Source: JACMOY01 sp046590855 | Lineage (GTDB): Bacteria > Actinomycetota > Actinomycetes > Actinomycetales > Angustibacteraceae | Assembly: GCA_046590855.1 (NCBI GenBank) | Contig: JBKJTJ010000214.1 | Location: 1-15,962 of the forward strand | Direction of reading: 5' to 3' | DNA: 15,962 nucleotides | Part shown: positions 1 through 7,077 of the stretch, one piece after another | How the letters are laid out: the number at the start of each line of letters is the position of its first letter | How positions within the stretch are numbered: position 1 is the stretch's first letter | The notes under the pieces: model-generated | Seen by the model: the letters and a program-made list of their open reading frames with translations, nothing else | Told to the model about the DNA's origin: nothing | The model's database searches: none | Program-made: the position numbers and the translations under genes

Positions 1-10
1 TGAGGTCGTC

Positions 11-1261
11 GTGAGCAGCGGGTCGCCGTGGCGGCCGGTGCGGATCGCCTACGGACGCGAGGGCGTCCTGGTCGACCTGCCACCGGACGCCACGGTGCTC
101 GCGCCCGTCGAGCTGCCCGGCCTCGTCGACGCCCACGCTGACGTGGTCGCGGCCGTCGAGGCGGCGCTCGCACTGCTGCTGCCCCTGCCGGACGGGCCGG
201 TGGCGGTGGTCTTCCCCGACCTGACCCGGCCCTTCCCGCACCAGGTGGTGCTGCCGGCCGTCCTCGACGCCCTGGCGCGAGCCGGCGTCAGCGACGACCG
301 GCTGCGCCTGCTGTGCGCCACCGGCACCCACCGGCAGGCGACGGACGCCGAGATGCGCGACCTGGTCGGTGACGACCTGGTCGACCGGTTCGGCGTGCAC
401 GACCACGACGCCACCGACACCGCCGCCCACGACGAGGTTGGCCGGGTGGACGGTGTGCCCGTGCTCATCGACCGGGCGTACCTGGACTGCCCCACCAGGG
501 TGGTCACCGGCTTCGTCGAGCCGCACTTCTTCGCCGGGTACTCGGGCGGACCGAAGGCGGTGTGCCCCGGCTTGGCTGCCACCTCGACGGTGCTCGAAGC
601 GCACTCCCCCGCCCGCATCGCCGACCCGGCAGCGACGTGGACGGTGCTGGGCGGCAACCCCGTGCACGAGTTCGTCCGCGCGGCGGTCGAGCTGGCGCCG
701 CCGACGCTGTCGGTCGACGTCGCGATCAACGCCGCCCGCGAGGTCACGGCGGTGTTCGCGGGACCGCTGCCCACGGCCCACCGCGAAGCCTGCGCGTTCG
801 TCCAGCGCACCAGCGTGATCGAGCTCGACGAGCCGTTCGACGTCGTCGTCACCTCCAACGCGGGCAGCCCGCTGGACCGCAACCTCTACCAGGCGGTCAA
901 GGGGATGAGCGCCGCCGACCGGGTGGTGCGCGAGGGTGGCCTGGTCATCTGCGCGGCGCAGTGCGGCGACGGCGTGCCGGATGGCGAGTTCGCCGACCTG
1001 CTGGCGGCCGCGCGGACCCCGCGCGACCTCATCGACTCACCGTCGGCCCAGGACCAGTGGCAGGCCCAGGTGCTCGGCCGGATCCTGGCCCGCGCCAGCG
1101 TCGGCCTGCACAGCACGCTGCCGGACGACGTGGTCGTGGGCGCCCAGCTCGAACCGGTCGCCGACGTCTCGGCCGCCGTCCGAGCCGCCCTGTCGCGCTA
1201 CGGCACTCGGGTGGGCGTGCTGCCGCAGGGGCCGCTGACCGTGGGCGTCGTGCGCGACTGA
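11..1261 (+). CDS. larA: LarA-family nickel-pincer racemase/epimerase homologue
   Basis: A 416-residue protein of the LarA (DUF2088) family. Characterised members interconvert lactate stereoisomers, or related 2-hydroxyacids, using a nickel-pincer nucleotide cofactor bound to a lysine. The family signature is seen: DLTRP at residues 70-74, GTHR at 105-108, EPHFFAGYSGGPKAV at 170-184, EAH at 196-198 and YQAVKG at 293-298. H107, H172, K182 and H198 align within one or two positions of the Lactiplantibacillus LarA residues H108, H174, K184 and H200. R73, Q294 and K297 fit the substrate-binding R75, Q295 and K298. It should therefore be catalytically competent, but the substrate cannot be read from sequence. 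The start is GTG; an upstream frame could end at the TGA overlapping it at 12-14 (GTGA), but only ten bases are visible. No larB, larC or larE cofactor genes lie in the window. It sits 22 bases before the methyltransferase gene on the same strand. Confidence 0.87.
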   Translation: MSSGSPWRPVRIAYGREGVLVDLPPDATVLAPVELPGLVDAHADVVAAVEAALALLLPLPDGPVAVVFPDLTRPFPHQVVLPAVLDALARAGVSDDRLRLLCATGTHRQATDAEMRDLVGDDLVDRFGVHDHDATDTAAHDEVGRVDGVPVLIDRAYLDCPTRVVTGFVEPHFFAGYSGGPKAVCPGLAATSTVLEAHSPARIADPAATWTVLGGNPVHEFVRAAVELAPPTLSVDVAINAAREVTAVFAGPLPTAHREACAFVQRTSVIELDEPFDVVVTSNAGSPLDRNLYQAVKGMSAADRVVREGGLVICAAQCGDGVPDGEFADLLAAARTPRDLIDSPSAQDQWQAQVLGRILARASVGLHSTLPDDVVVGAQLEPVADVSAAVRAALSRYGTRVGVLPQGPLTVGVVRD

Positions 1262-1283
1262 CCGGCGCTGGGAGGATGGCGCC

Positions 1284-1880
1284 GTGCCCGACCACTACTT
1301 CACCGCCGAGCCCGCGAGCGCGGCCGACCTTCGCCCGCTCGAGGTCTCGCTCGCGGAGCGCGCCCTGTCGGTGCACACGGCGCGCGGGGTGTTCAGTCCC
1401 GACCGGGTCGACCACGGCACCGCCGTCCTGCTGCGGCACGTTCCGCCGCCGCCTGCCGAGGGTGACCTGCTCGACCTCGGCTGCGGGTGGGGACCGCTGT
1501 CGCTGACGCTCGGTCTGCGCTCCCCCGGCGCCCGCGTCTGGGCGGTCGACGTCAACGAGCGGGCGCTGGACCTGGTGCGGCGCAACGCCTCTGACCTCGA
1601 CCTGAGCAACGTGACGGCGGCGCGCCCCGACGACGTGCCCGCCGACGTCCGCTTCGCTGCGCTGTGGAGCAACCCGCCGATCCGGGTCGGCAAGCCCGCC
1701 CTGCACGAGATGCTGCTGCACTGGTTGCCCCGCCTCGCACCCGGCGCACCGGCGTACCTCGTGGTGCAGCGCAACCTCGGCTCGGACTCCCTGCAGGCCT
1801 GGCTCACCGACCAGGGCTGGCCCGCGACGAGGTTCGCCTCCGACAAGGGTTTCCGGGTGCTCGAGGTGCTCGCCCCCTGA
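1284..1880 (+). CDS. RsmC-like class I SAM-dependent methyltransferase
   Basis: A 198-residue class I methyltransferase resembling the catalytic domain of RsmC, which makes m2G1207 in 16S rRNA. Actinobacteria commonly carry this short single-domain form rather than the longer two-domain E. coli protein. Visible motifs are motif I DLGCGWG at residues 64-70 for SAM binding, the acidic VDVN at 88-91, and the catalytic-loop SNPPI at 129-133; an NPP(F/Y/I)-type motif is typical of N-methyltransferases acting on a base amino group. The GTG start at 1284 is preceded by a strong GGAGGA ribosome site at 1271-1276. The ATG inside that site is in another frame. It probably forms a two-gene unit with the larA homologue. 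It ends 8 bases before the hairpin repeat shared with the converging gene. The fold is certain; rRNA as substrate is inferred from family resemblance. Confidence 0.82.
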   Translation: MPDHYFTAEPASAADLRPLEVSLAERALSVHTARGVFSPDRVDHGTAVLLRHVPPPPAEGDLLDLGCGWGPLSLTLGLRSPGARVWAVDVNERALDLVRRNASDLDLSNVTAARPDDVPADVRFAALWSNPPIRVGKPALHEMLLHWLPRLAPGAPAYLVVQRNLGSDSLQAWLTDQGWPATRFASDKGFRVLEVLAP

Positions 1881-1887
1881 CCGGGCG

Positions 1888-1929
1888 CAGCGCGAAGGAT
1901 CGGTCCGGCCAGGGCAGGTGCGATCCTTC
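1888..1929. repeat. Palindromic repeat copy 1 (hairpin between convergent genes)
   Basis: This is a 42-bp element almost identical (40 of 42) to the one at 2928-2969. A perfect 9-bp stem, GAAGGATCG at 1894-1902 with CGATCCTTC at 1921-1929, encloses an 18-base GC-rich loop. It lies between the methyltransferase stop (1880) and the stop codon (1928-1930) of the converging DUF559 gene, overlapping that stop by two bases. The position suits a bidirectional transcription end, but no T-tract follows on either strand, so a REP-like element or a Rho-independent terminator of the tail-less actinobacterial type is possible. Confidence 0.75.
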
Positions 1930-2872
1930 ACGCTGTCGCGACGACGCCGCACCCTTGCCCGCAGCGACGCAACCGGCCGCTCCACCCGCGCTGCCGCAGC
2001 AGGCCCGCGAGCTCGGCCGCGCACCCGCACGGGTCGCCGCTGACCTCGCGCCAGCCGTAGCGCAGCGCCAGCTCGAGCGACCGGGCCGCCGCGTTGTCGC
2101 GCTCACGGTCGCGGAAGGCGGCAGCGGCCGGGTGCGCCGTCCGACCGTCGAGCTCGACGACGACGCCGAAGGGGTCGTAGCGCAGGTCGCGGTAGCGACG
2201 CCGGCCCGCGATGACCACCGCGACGTTGCGGCGGCCCCGCGGCAGGGCGTGGGCGATCTCGACGTCGCTGCGCCATCGACGCTCCAGCGGTGAGGCCACC
2301 CCGTCCTCGACCTCGCTGACCAGCTGGTCGAGCAGGGCCCGCCAGCGCAGCCTCGGCCAGGCCTGCGCCTCCGCCGCCAGGCGGGCCGCCGTCGTCCGGC
2401 GGCTGGACGTCGCGTGGATGACCACGTCCACGACCTGCTCGTGTGTCGAGCACAGCTCGGTGACACGGAGCACGGCTGCCTCGACCCGCAACCGCGGTGG
2501 GCTGGCGCTCGGGTGCGCCCACGAGCCCAACCGGCGCGAGACCGTCACCGGTGAGCCTGGCTTCGACACGACGCGCCGGTGCACCGGCACCAGCACCGGC
2601 CACACCGGCGGCGGTTGCTGAGTCACGCCGGCGAGCCACAGCGAGGGTGCCGCGTCCAGGGACGCTCCAGCCCCGGCGTGCAGCACGGCTGCCCAGGCGT
2701 CGGCGAGCGGGGACGGCTCGCCGGTGAACGTCCGGTAGACACCCGGTAGCGCTCGCACCCACCGGCCGGTCACCAACCGGTGCTCGAGCGCCGAGCGGGT
2801 CACCCCGCACCCCAGTGCCTGCGCGCGCGAGAGCAGCCCGGCCTGCGCATCGGCGATCTCCTGCAACGACAT
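1928..2872 (-). CDS. AbiEi-type HTH / DUF559 endonuclease-like protein
   Basis: A 314-residue protein of a type common and highly variable in actinobacteria. The N-terminal residues 1-50 form a winged-helix-like region resembling the AbiEi antitoxin domain, with the signature RSALEHRLVTGRWVRALPGVYR at about 26-47. The C-terminal residues 225-295 resemble DUF559, a Vsr-like PD-(D/E)XK nuclease fold: RDLRYDPFGVVVELDG with D229, D233, E240 and D242, then H247 and RERDNAAA. Those acids are plausible metal ligands. The function is not established; such proteins are often annotated as antitoxins from the HTH alone, yet no AbiEii-type toxin gene lies beside this one. The start is ATG with only a weak upstream CAGG. 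The gene is separated from dapF by 109 bases and bracketed by two copies of the hairpin repeat, suggesting an inserted single-gene cassette. Domain calls are fairly sure; nuclease activity is inferred. Confidence 0.75.
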   Translation of the reverse strand: MSLQEIADAQAGLLSRAQALGCGVTRSALEHRLVTGRWVRALPGVYRTFTGEPSPLADAWAAVLHAGAGASLDAAPSLWLAGVTQQPPPVWPVLVPVHRRVVSKPGSPVTVSRRLGSWAHPSASPPRLRVEAAVLRVTELCSTHEQVVDVVIHATSSRRTTAARLAAEAQAWPRLRWRALLDQLVSEVEDGVASPLERRWRSDVEIAHALPRGRRNVAVVIAGRRRYRDLRYDPFGVVVELDGRTAHPAAAAFRDRERDNAAARSLELALRYGWREVSGDPCGCAAELAGLLRQRGWSGRLRRCGQGCGVVATA

Positions 2873-2927
2873 CGACCCAGCCTGGCGCGAGCGACCCCTG
2901 GTGCGCCCGGACCCTGTGGACGACGGT

Positions 2928-2969
2928 CAGCGTGGAGGATCGGTCCGGCCAGGGCAGGTGCGATCCTTC
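2928..2969. repeat. Palindromic repeat copy 2 (downstream of dapF)
   Basis: This is the second copy of the element at 1888-1929, in the same orientation. The 34 bases 2936-2969 are identical to 1896-1929. One of the two differences falls in the stem (G at 2935) and leaves a G-U wobble opposite T2968, so the hairpin is retained. It sits 12 bases beyond the dapF stop on the minus strand, where it could end the miaB-to-dapF transcript. The two copies bracket the DUF559 gene as direct repeats about 1.04 kb apart. Confidence 0.75.
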
Positions 2970-2981
2970 GCAGTAGCCGGC

Positions 2982-3845
2982 TCAGCGGGTGGCGACGCCG
3001 TCCGCCACGAGCACGGCCGGGCCGACGAGCTCGACCCGCGAGCCGAGCACCCGCACCCAGACGGTGCCGCCGGGGACGTCGACCCGCCACTCGTCGTCCG
3101 GCTCACCGCCACCGGCGAGCGCCCACGCGCGCGCGGCCAGCGCTGCTGCGGCAGCGCCGGTGCCGCATGACCGGGTCTCGCCGACACCGCGCTCGTGCAC
3201 CCGCATGACGACGTGCCCGGGCGCGAGCGGCACCACCAGCTCGACGTTCGTCCCGTTGGGCGGGGTCGGGTCGACCACGGGAGCGTGGATCAGGTCGGCC
3301 AGCGCGAGGTCGGACTCGGCGGGCAGCAGGACGACGGTGTGCGGGTTGCCCAGGTCGAGCGTGACGGCGGCGACCGGGCCCGGCAGGCCGGCGACCTGGA
3401 CGAAGGCGTCGCCACCAGCCGCCAGCGCCGCGTCGCCACCGACGAGGTGCCACGCCCCGAGGTCGACCGCGATCAGGTCGCCCTCGATGCGCACGTCCTT
3501 GGGCCCGGAGCGGCTGGCGACCCGCAGCGGCGCTCCGTCGTCGGCCACCAGGCCCTCGCGGCGCAGGTACTGCACGAGCACCCGGACGCCGTTGCCGCAC
3601 ATCTCGGCGGGGCTGCCGTCCGCATTGCGGTAGTCCATGAACCACTCCGCGACGTCGGCCTGGTCGGCGACCTCGGCGACCGCACGGGTGCGCACGACGC
3701 GGATCACGCCGTCCCCCCCGACCCCGGCGTGCCGGTCGGCCAGCCACCGCACGTCGTCCGCGGTCAGGTCGAGCACGCCGTCGTGGTCAGGTACCAGGAC
3801 GAAGTCGTTCTGCGTCCCGTGGCCCTTGGTGAACGTCAGCTGCAC
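2982..3845 (-). CDS. dapF: Diaminopimelate epimerase
   Basis: Converts LL- to meso-diaminopimelate, the penultimate step to lysine and the source of the peptidoglycan cross-linking residue; cytoplasmic and cofactor-independent. Using the GTG at 3845 the protein has 287 residues, near the family norm. Signatures are FTKGHGTQNDF at 5-15, GVGGDG at 41-46, NADGSPAEMCGNG at 74-86, GNPH at 166-169 and ERGVGETRSCGTG at 218-230. Cys83 and Cys227 are the two catalytic acid/base cysteines. A longer GTG start at 3881 would add 12 residues and overlap miaA; I prefer 3845 because the family N-terminus begins directly at the FTKGHG strand and this leaves a 7-base gap after the miaA stop. Neither start has a strong ribosome site, so translational coupling to miaA is likely. 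hflX, often next in actinobacteria, is absent; the hairpin repeat and DUF559 gene occupy its place. Confidence 0.95.
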   Translation of the reverse strand: MQLTFTKGHGTQNDFVLVPDHDGVLDLTADDVRWLADRHAGVGGDGVIRVVRTRAVAEVADQADVAEWFMDYRNADGSPAEMCGNGVRVLVQYLRREGLVADDGAPLRVASRSGPKDVRIEGDLIAVDLGAWHLVGGDAALAAGGDAFVQVAGLPGPVAAVTLDLGNPHTVVLLPAESDLALADLIHAPVVDPTPPNGTNVELVVPLAPGHVVMRVHERGVGETRSCGTGAAAAALAARAWALAGGGEPDDEWRVDVPGGTVWVRVLGSRVELVGPAVLVADGVATR

Positions 3846-3852
3846 CCGACCA

Positions 3853-4752
3853 CTATCGGGCACGGACGAGAGCGACCGCACGCTGCAGCAGGTCGGGGCC
3901 GTCGTGCGGCAGCCAGGTCAGTCGCTCGTCGCGGCCGAACCACGACCGCTGGCGGCGCGCGAGGCGGCGGGTCAGCCGAGCGGTCTCGTCCTGCGCCTGC
4001 TGCTGGGTGAGGTCGCCGTCCAGCTGGCCCAGCGCCTGCAGGTAGCCGACCGCCCGCGACGCGGTGCGTCCCTCGCGCAGCCCTGCGGCGTCCAGCGCAG
4101 CGACCTCGTCGAGCAGCCCGGCCGCCCACATCGCTCGAACCCGGCGGTCGATGTGCTCGGTCAGCACCGCGCGGGGCGCGTCCAGCCCGATGACGCAGGT
4201 GGGACGCAGGTACGTCGGTGCCGGCAGGCTCGCGGCGAACGGCCGGCCGGTGAGCTCGACCACCTCCAGCGCGCGCACCACCCGCCGCACGTTGCCCGGC
4301 AGGATGCGGGCGGCGGCGACCGGATCGGCGAGCGCCAGTCGCTGGTGCATCCGCGCGGCGCCGTGGTCGGCAGCCTGGGCCTCGAGGGCAGCGCGCACCT
4401 GGGGATCGGTCGGGGGGATGTCGAGGCGGTCCAGCGCCGCGCTGACGTACAGGCCGGAGCCACCGACCACGACGGCGACCCCACCGCGCGCGGTGATGTC
4501 GTCGATCGCCGTCCGGGCCTGCCGCTGGTAGGCCTCGACGCTGGCCTCGTCGCGGACGTCGAGCACGTCCAGCAGGTGGTGCGGCACTGCGAGCCGCTGC
4601 GCGCCAGGCAGCTTCGCCGTCCCGACGTCCATGCCGCGGTACAGCTGCATGGCGTCGGCATTGACCACCTCACCGCCCAGCTCGCGCGCGAGGGCCACGC
4701 CCAGGTCGGACTTGCCGGTGGCCGTCGGCCCGACCACGGCGACGACCGTCAC
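3853..4752 (-). CDS. miaA: tRNA dimethylallyltransferase MiaA
   Basis: Transfers the dimethylallyl group of DMAPP to N6 of A37 in tRNAs reading UNN codons, giving i6A37, the substrate of the MiaB encoded two genes upstream. The protein has 299 residues, normal for the family. It shows the P-loop GPTATGKS at 8-15, NADAMQLYRGMDVGTAK at 31-47 with its catalytic-region aspartate, and GGSGLYV at 97-103. The open frame extends much further upstream, but the start is set at the GTG at 4752-4750: it lies directly before the conserved MTVVAVVGPTATGKS strand and overlaps the upstream stop as GTGA, the usual arrangement for coupled translation. The TAG stop at 3853-3855 lies just before dapF. The assignment is secure. 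Confidence 0.95.
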   Translation of the reverse strand: MTVVAVVGPTATGKSDLGVALARELGGEVVNADAMQLYRGMDVGTAKLPGAQRLAVPHHLLDVLDVRDEASVEAYQRQARTAIDDITARGGVAVVVGGSGLYVSAALDRLDIPPTDPQVRAALEAQAADHGAARMHQRLALADPVAAARILPGNVRRVVRALEVVELTGRPFAASLPAPTYLRPTCVIGLDAPRAVLTEHIDRRVRAMWAAGLLDEVAALDAAGLREGRTASRAVGYLQALGQLDGDLTQQQAQDETARLTRRLARRQRSWFGRDERLTWLPHDGPDLLQRAVALVRAR

Positions 4753-5444
4753 TGCGCCGCCCAGGTGCCGACCAGGTAGCCCACCCCGTACGGCGCGCCG
4801 TACGTCAGCAGCCGGCCGACCCCCGCGCGGCCACCGGCGGCCGACGCGAGCGCCAGCCACGGCGCCCACCCGGTGACGCCGAGCGAGGTGGCGAGTTCGG
4901 AGTCTCGGGAGGCCAGGGCGGTCAGGTCGCCGCTGCGCACCAGGTCGGTGACCGACGAGTCGAACTCGGGAGCGCGGTCGTCCTGCGGCAGCGGCGCGTG
5001 CGGGCCGATCGCCGAGCTGCCCTCGCCCAGCACCAGCAGCGTCCTCCGATCGGCGGATGCGGCGATGCGCCGACCCAGGGCGGCCGCACTGTCCGCGTCG
5101 ACCGCGCACCAAGTGTCGTCATCACCCGCGTGCCCAGCCTGCGCCAGCAGCCACCGCCCCACGGTCAGGGCCAGCGGCAGGCGCGGGCCGCCGGCCGCCG
5201 GCCCGGTCAGCGGCGGGACGTCGAGCGGCAGACCGACCGAGGCCAGGCCCGCCGGGGCCTGGGCACTCCAGGTGCGCGTGGTTCCCGCCGCGACGACCGT
5301 CAGCCGACATTCCTCGTGCCGCAACAGCTCGGCGATGGCGGCGGCGCACGCAGCGCGCACGTCGTCCAGCTCGTGGGCGGCTGCGCGGCTGATGTCCGAC
5401 ACCAGCACGGGGGGCGCGGGGCACAGCGCCGCGGCGACCAGCAC
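4749..5444 (-). CDS. LigB-like class III extradiol dioxygenase-fold protein, function unknown
   Basis: A 231-residue protein resembling the family usually named class III extradiol dioxygenase subunit B-like, found between miaB and miaA in many actinobacteria. The beginning MLVAAALCPAPPVLV and the central VLGEGSSAIGPHAPLPQDD segment (about residues 137-155) are the recognisable parts. In related proteins I recall CPHPP near the N-terminus, where the histidine resembles a LigB metal ligand; here it is CPAPP, so an iron-dependent ring cleavage seems doubtful. The GTG start is 3 bases past the miaB stop, and the stop overlaps the miaA start by four bases, so it is locked into the tRNA-modification operon. 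That conserved position hints at a tRNA-related or housekeeping role, but this is inference only. No signal peptide or membrane segment is seen. Confidence 0.75.
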   Translation of the reverse strand: MLVAAALCPAPPVLVSDISRAAAHELDDVRAACAAAIAELLRHEECRLTVVAAGTTRTWSAQAPAGLASVGLPLDVPPLTGPAAGGPRLPLALTVGRWLLAQAGHAGDDDTWCAVDADSAAALGRRIAASADRRTLLVLGEGSSAIGPHAPLPQDDRAPEFDSSVTDLVRSGDLTALASRDSELATSLGVTGWAPWLALASAAGGRAGVGRLLTYGAPYGVGYLVGTWAAQ

Positions 5445-5447
5445 CGG

Positions 5448-6920
5448 TCAGCCGCAGGCGGGCGCGGCCGGCGCGGCCGGCGCGGCCGGTGCACCCAGGC
5501 CGGGCAGGCCGAGGGCCACGGACCGGGTGGTCGGGGCGCCCTGGCGAGCGAGCCAGGCGTCACCGGACCGGGTGCGACGAACCGCGTAGACGCTGCCGTC
5601 GGCGACGAGGTGATGGGGGGCGGCGTGCGTCACCTCGACGGTCGCGATGTCACCGGGACGCGGCACCGCTGCGTCGGCGGGCACCGCGAAGTGGACGAGC
5701 CGGTTGTCGGGGGCTCGACCAGAGAGCCGGTCGGTGGCGCCGTCCTTGCGTCCCTCGCCCTCGCTCACGAGCACGTGGAGCACCCGTCCCAGCTGCAGCC
5801 GGTTCTGCTCCCAGGACACCTTCTCCTGCAACGCCTGCAGCCTCAGGTAGCGCTCCTGCACCGTGGCCTTGGGCAGCTGGTCGGGCAGGTCTGCGGCCGG
5901 CGTCCCTGGCCGGCGCGAGTACTGGAAGGTGTAGGCGCTCGCGAACTGGGCCGCCTCGACCACCTGCAGCGTCTCGGCGAAGTCCTCGTCCGTCTCACCC
6001 GGGAACCCGACGATCAGGTCGGTGGTGATCGCCGCGTCGGGCATCGCGGCCCGGACGCGGTCGATGATGGCGAGGTACCGGTCGCTGCGGTACGAACGCC
6101 GCATCGCCCGGAGCACGCGGTCCGAACCGGACTGCAGCGGCATGTGCAGGCTGGGCATGACGTTCGGCGTCTGGGCCATCGCGTCGATGACGTCGTCGGT
6201 GAAGGCCGCCGGGTGCGGGCTGGTGAACCGCACCCGCTCGAGGCCCGGGACGTCCCCGCAGGCCCGCAGCAGCTTGCCGAACGCGAGCCGGTCGCCGAAC
6301 TCGACGCCGTAGGTGTTGACGTTCTGGCCGAGCAGAGTGACCTCGAGGGCGCCGTCAGCGACCAGTGCCTCGATCTCGGCCAGCACGTCGCCGGGCCGGC
6401 GGTCCTTCTCGGTGCCGCGCAGGCTGGGGACGATGCAGAACGTGCAGGTGTTGTTGCACCCGACGCTGATCGAGACCCATCCGGCGTACGGCGACTCCCG
6501 CTTGGTGGGCAGCGTCGACGGGAACACCTCGAGCGACTCGAGGATCTCGACCTCGGCCGCCCCGTTGTGCCGGGCGCGGTCGAGCAGTGCCGGAAGCGAC
6601 CCGATGTTGTGGGTGCCGAACACGACGTCGACCCAGGGTGCTCGGCGGACGACCTCGCCGCGGTCCTTCTGCGCCAGGCACCCGCCGACCGCGATCTGCA
6701 TGCCGGGGTGGCGCCGCTTGTCGGACGCGAGCTGGCCCAGGTTGCCGTACAGCTTGTTGTCGGCGTTCTCACGGACCGCGCAGGTGTTCAGGACGACCAC
6801 GTCGGCGTCCGCCCCCGGGTCGACCGGCGTGTACCCGGCGTCCTCGAGCAGACCGCGCAGGCGCTCGGAGTCGTGCACGTTCATCTGGCACCCGTGGGTG
6901 CGCACGTCGTAGGTGGGCAT
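5448..6920 (-). CDS. miaB: tRNA-2-methylthio-N6-dimethylallyladenosine synthase MiaB
   Basis: A radical-SAM methylthiotransferase that converts i6A37 to ms2i6A37 in tRNA, acting after MiaA. It has 490 residues, slightly long because of the C-terminal tail. The N-terminal methylthiotransferase domain has the cluster cysteines C11 (THGCQMN), C47 (LNTCAVRENA) and C81 (GGCLAQ). The radical-SAM core has CNNTCTFC with C155, C159 and C162, followed by IVPSLRGTEKDRRP. A TRAM-type RNA-binding domain follows, roughly residues 375-445. The frame opens further upstream, but the ATG at 6920 gives the family N-terminus MPTYDVRTHGCQMN and has GGAG about seven bases before it. The last 15 or so residues are an Ala/Pro-rich tail encoded by a 9-base tandem repeat. 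It is the first gene of the leftward operon and divergent from gluA. Confidence 0.96.
   Translation of the reverse strand: MPTYDVRTHGCQMNVHDSERLRGLLEDAGYTPVDPGADADVVVLNTCAVRENADNKLYGNLGQLASDKRRHPGMQIAVGGCLAQKDRGEVVRRAPWVDVVFGTHNIGSLPALLDRARHNGAAEVEILESLEVFPSTLPTKRESPYAGWVSISVGCNNTCTFCIVPSLRGTEKDRRPGDVLAEIEALVADGALEVTLLGQNVNTYGVEFGDRLAFGKLLRACGDVPGLERVRFTSPHPAAFTDDVIDAMAQTPNVMPSLHMPLQSGSDRVLRAMRRSYRSDRYLAIIDRVRAAMPDAAITTDLIVGFPGETDEDFAETLQVVEAAQFASAYTFQYSRRPGTPAADLPDQLPKATVQERYLRLQALQEKVSWEQNRLQLGRVLHVLVSEGEGRKDGATDRLSGRAPDNRLVHFAVPADAAVPRPGDIATVEVTHAAPHHLVADGSVYAVRRTRSGDAWLARQGAPTTRSVALGLPGLGAPAAPAAPAAPACG
5461..5489. repeat. Short GC tandem repeat in the miaB 3' end
   Basis: Three consecutive perfect copies of the 9-mer GGCGCGGCC, followed by a decayed fragment, encode the GAPAAPAAPAAP tail of MiaB. 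Slipped-strand variation in 9-base steps would change only the length of this disordered tail and keep the frame. The neighbouring stop codon and coupled downstream start would not be disturbed. Confidence 0.7.
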
Positions 6921-6990
6921 GAGGGCTCCAGGGTACGGCGGCCCGCGCCGCCCCTGACGACCCCAGTTCTTGCCGGCACGGTCCGAACGG

Positions 6991-7006
6991 GTCACGAAGC
7001 GGTAAC
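6991..7006 (+). promoter_or_regulatory. Candidate GlnR (or PhoP) operator between miaB and gluA
   Basis: GTCAC (6991-6995), six bases, then GTAAC (7002-7006) matches the actinobacterial GlnR box form GTnAC-n6-GnAAC. The repeat period is 11 bases, which also fits the related PhoP direct repeats. It lies 64 bases before the gluA start and 70 before miaB in a 150-base divergent spacer. No convincing -35/-10 pair was found in this spacer. Nitrogen control of a glutamate importer would make sense. The match is by eye, and chance occurrence is possible. Confidence 0.45.
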
Positions 7007-7065
7007 AGGCTCGCACTCCGCCCGAACCGCCCGTAGCGGACCAGAGCCATGACGGATAGCGTCCC

Positions 7066-7077
7066 GGGTCATGACCC
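7066..7077. promoter_or_regulatory. 12-bp palindrome over the gluA start codon
   Basis: GGGTCATGACCC is a perfect palindrome centred on the ATG at 7071. It could be an operator, or an RNA structure limiting initiation since no good ribosome site precedes this start. It may also be chance in GC-rich DNA. Confidence 0.25.

Noticed and set aside
1894..1929. Ordinary Rho-independent terminator
   Set aside because: The hairpin lacks a T-tract on both strands and an almost identical copy occurs at 2928-2969, so it is listed as a repeat with a possible terminator role.
1029..2030. 333-codon minus-strand open frame crossing the first hairpin repeat
   Set aside because: It is low-complexity Arg-rich and runs antisense to the larA homologue and methyltransferase. 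It also translates through the repeat.
1928..2872. AbiE-type toxin-antitoxin or defence system
   Set aside because: Only the antitoxin-like HTH is present, fused to DUF559. No AbiEii nucleotidyltransferase or other defence gene is adjacent.
3846..3881. Longer dapF start at the GTG at 3881
   Set aside because: It adds 12 residues not expected by the family and overlaps miaA by 29 bases, with no better ribosome site.
5461..5489. CRISPR-like short repeat
   Set aside because: The 9-base units are contiguous, without spacers, and lie inside the miaB coding sequence.
4998..7052. 684-codon plus-strand open frame, the longest in the window
   Set aside because: It is antisense to miaB and the LigB-like gene, is Arg/Gly/Pro/Val-rich without domains, and arises from the G/C-rich third positions of those genes.
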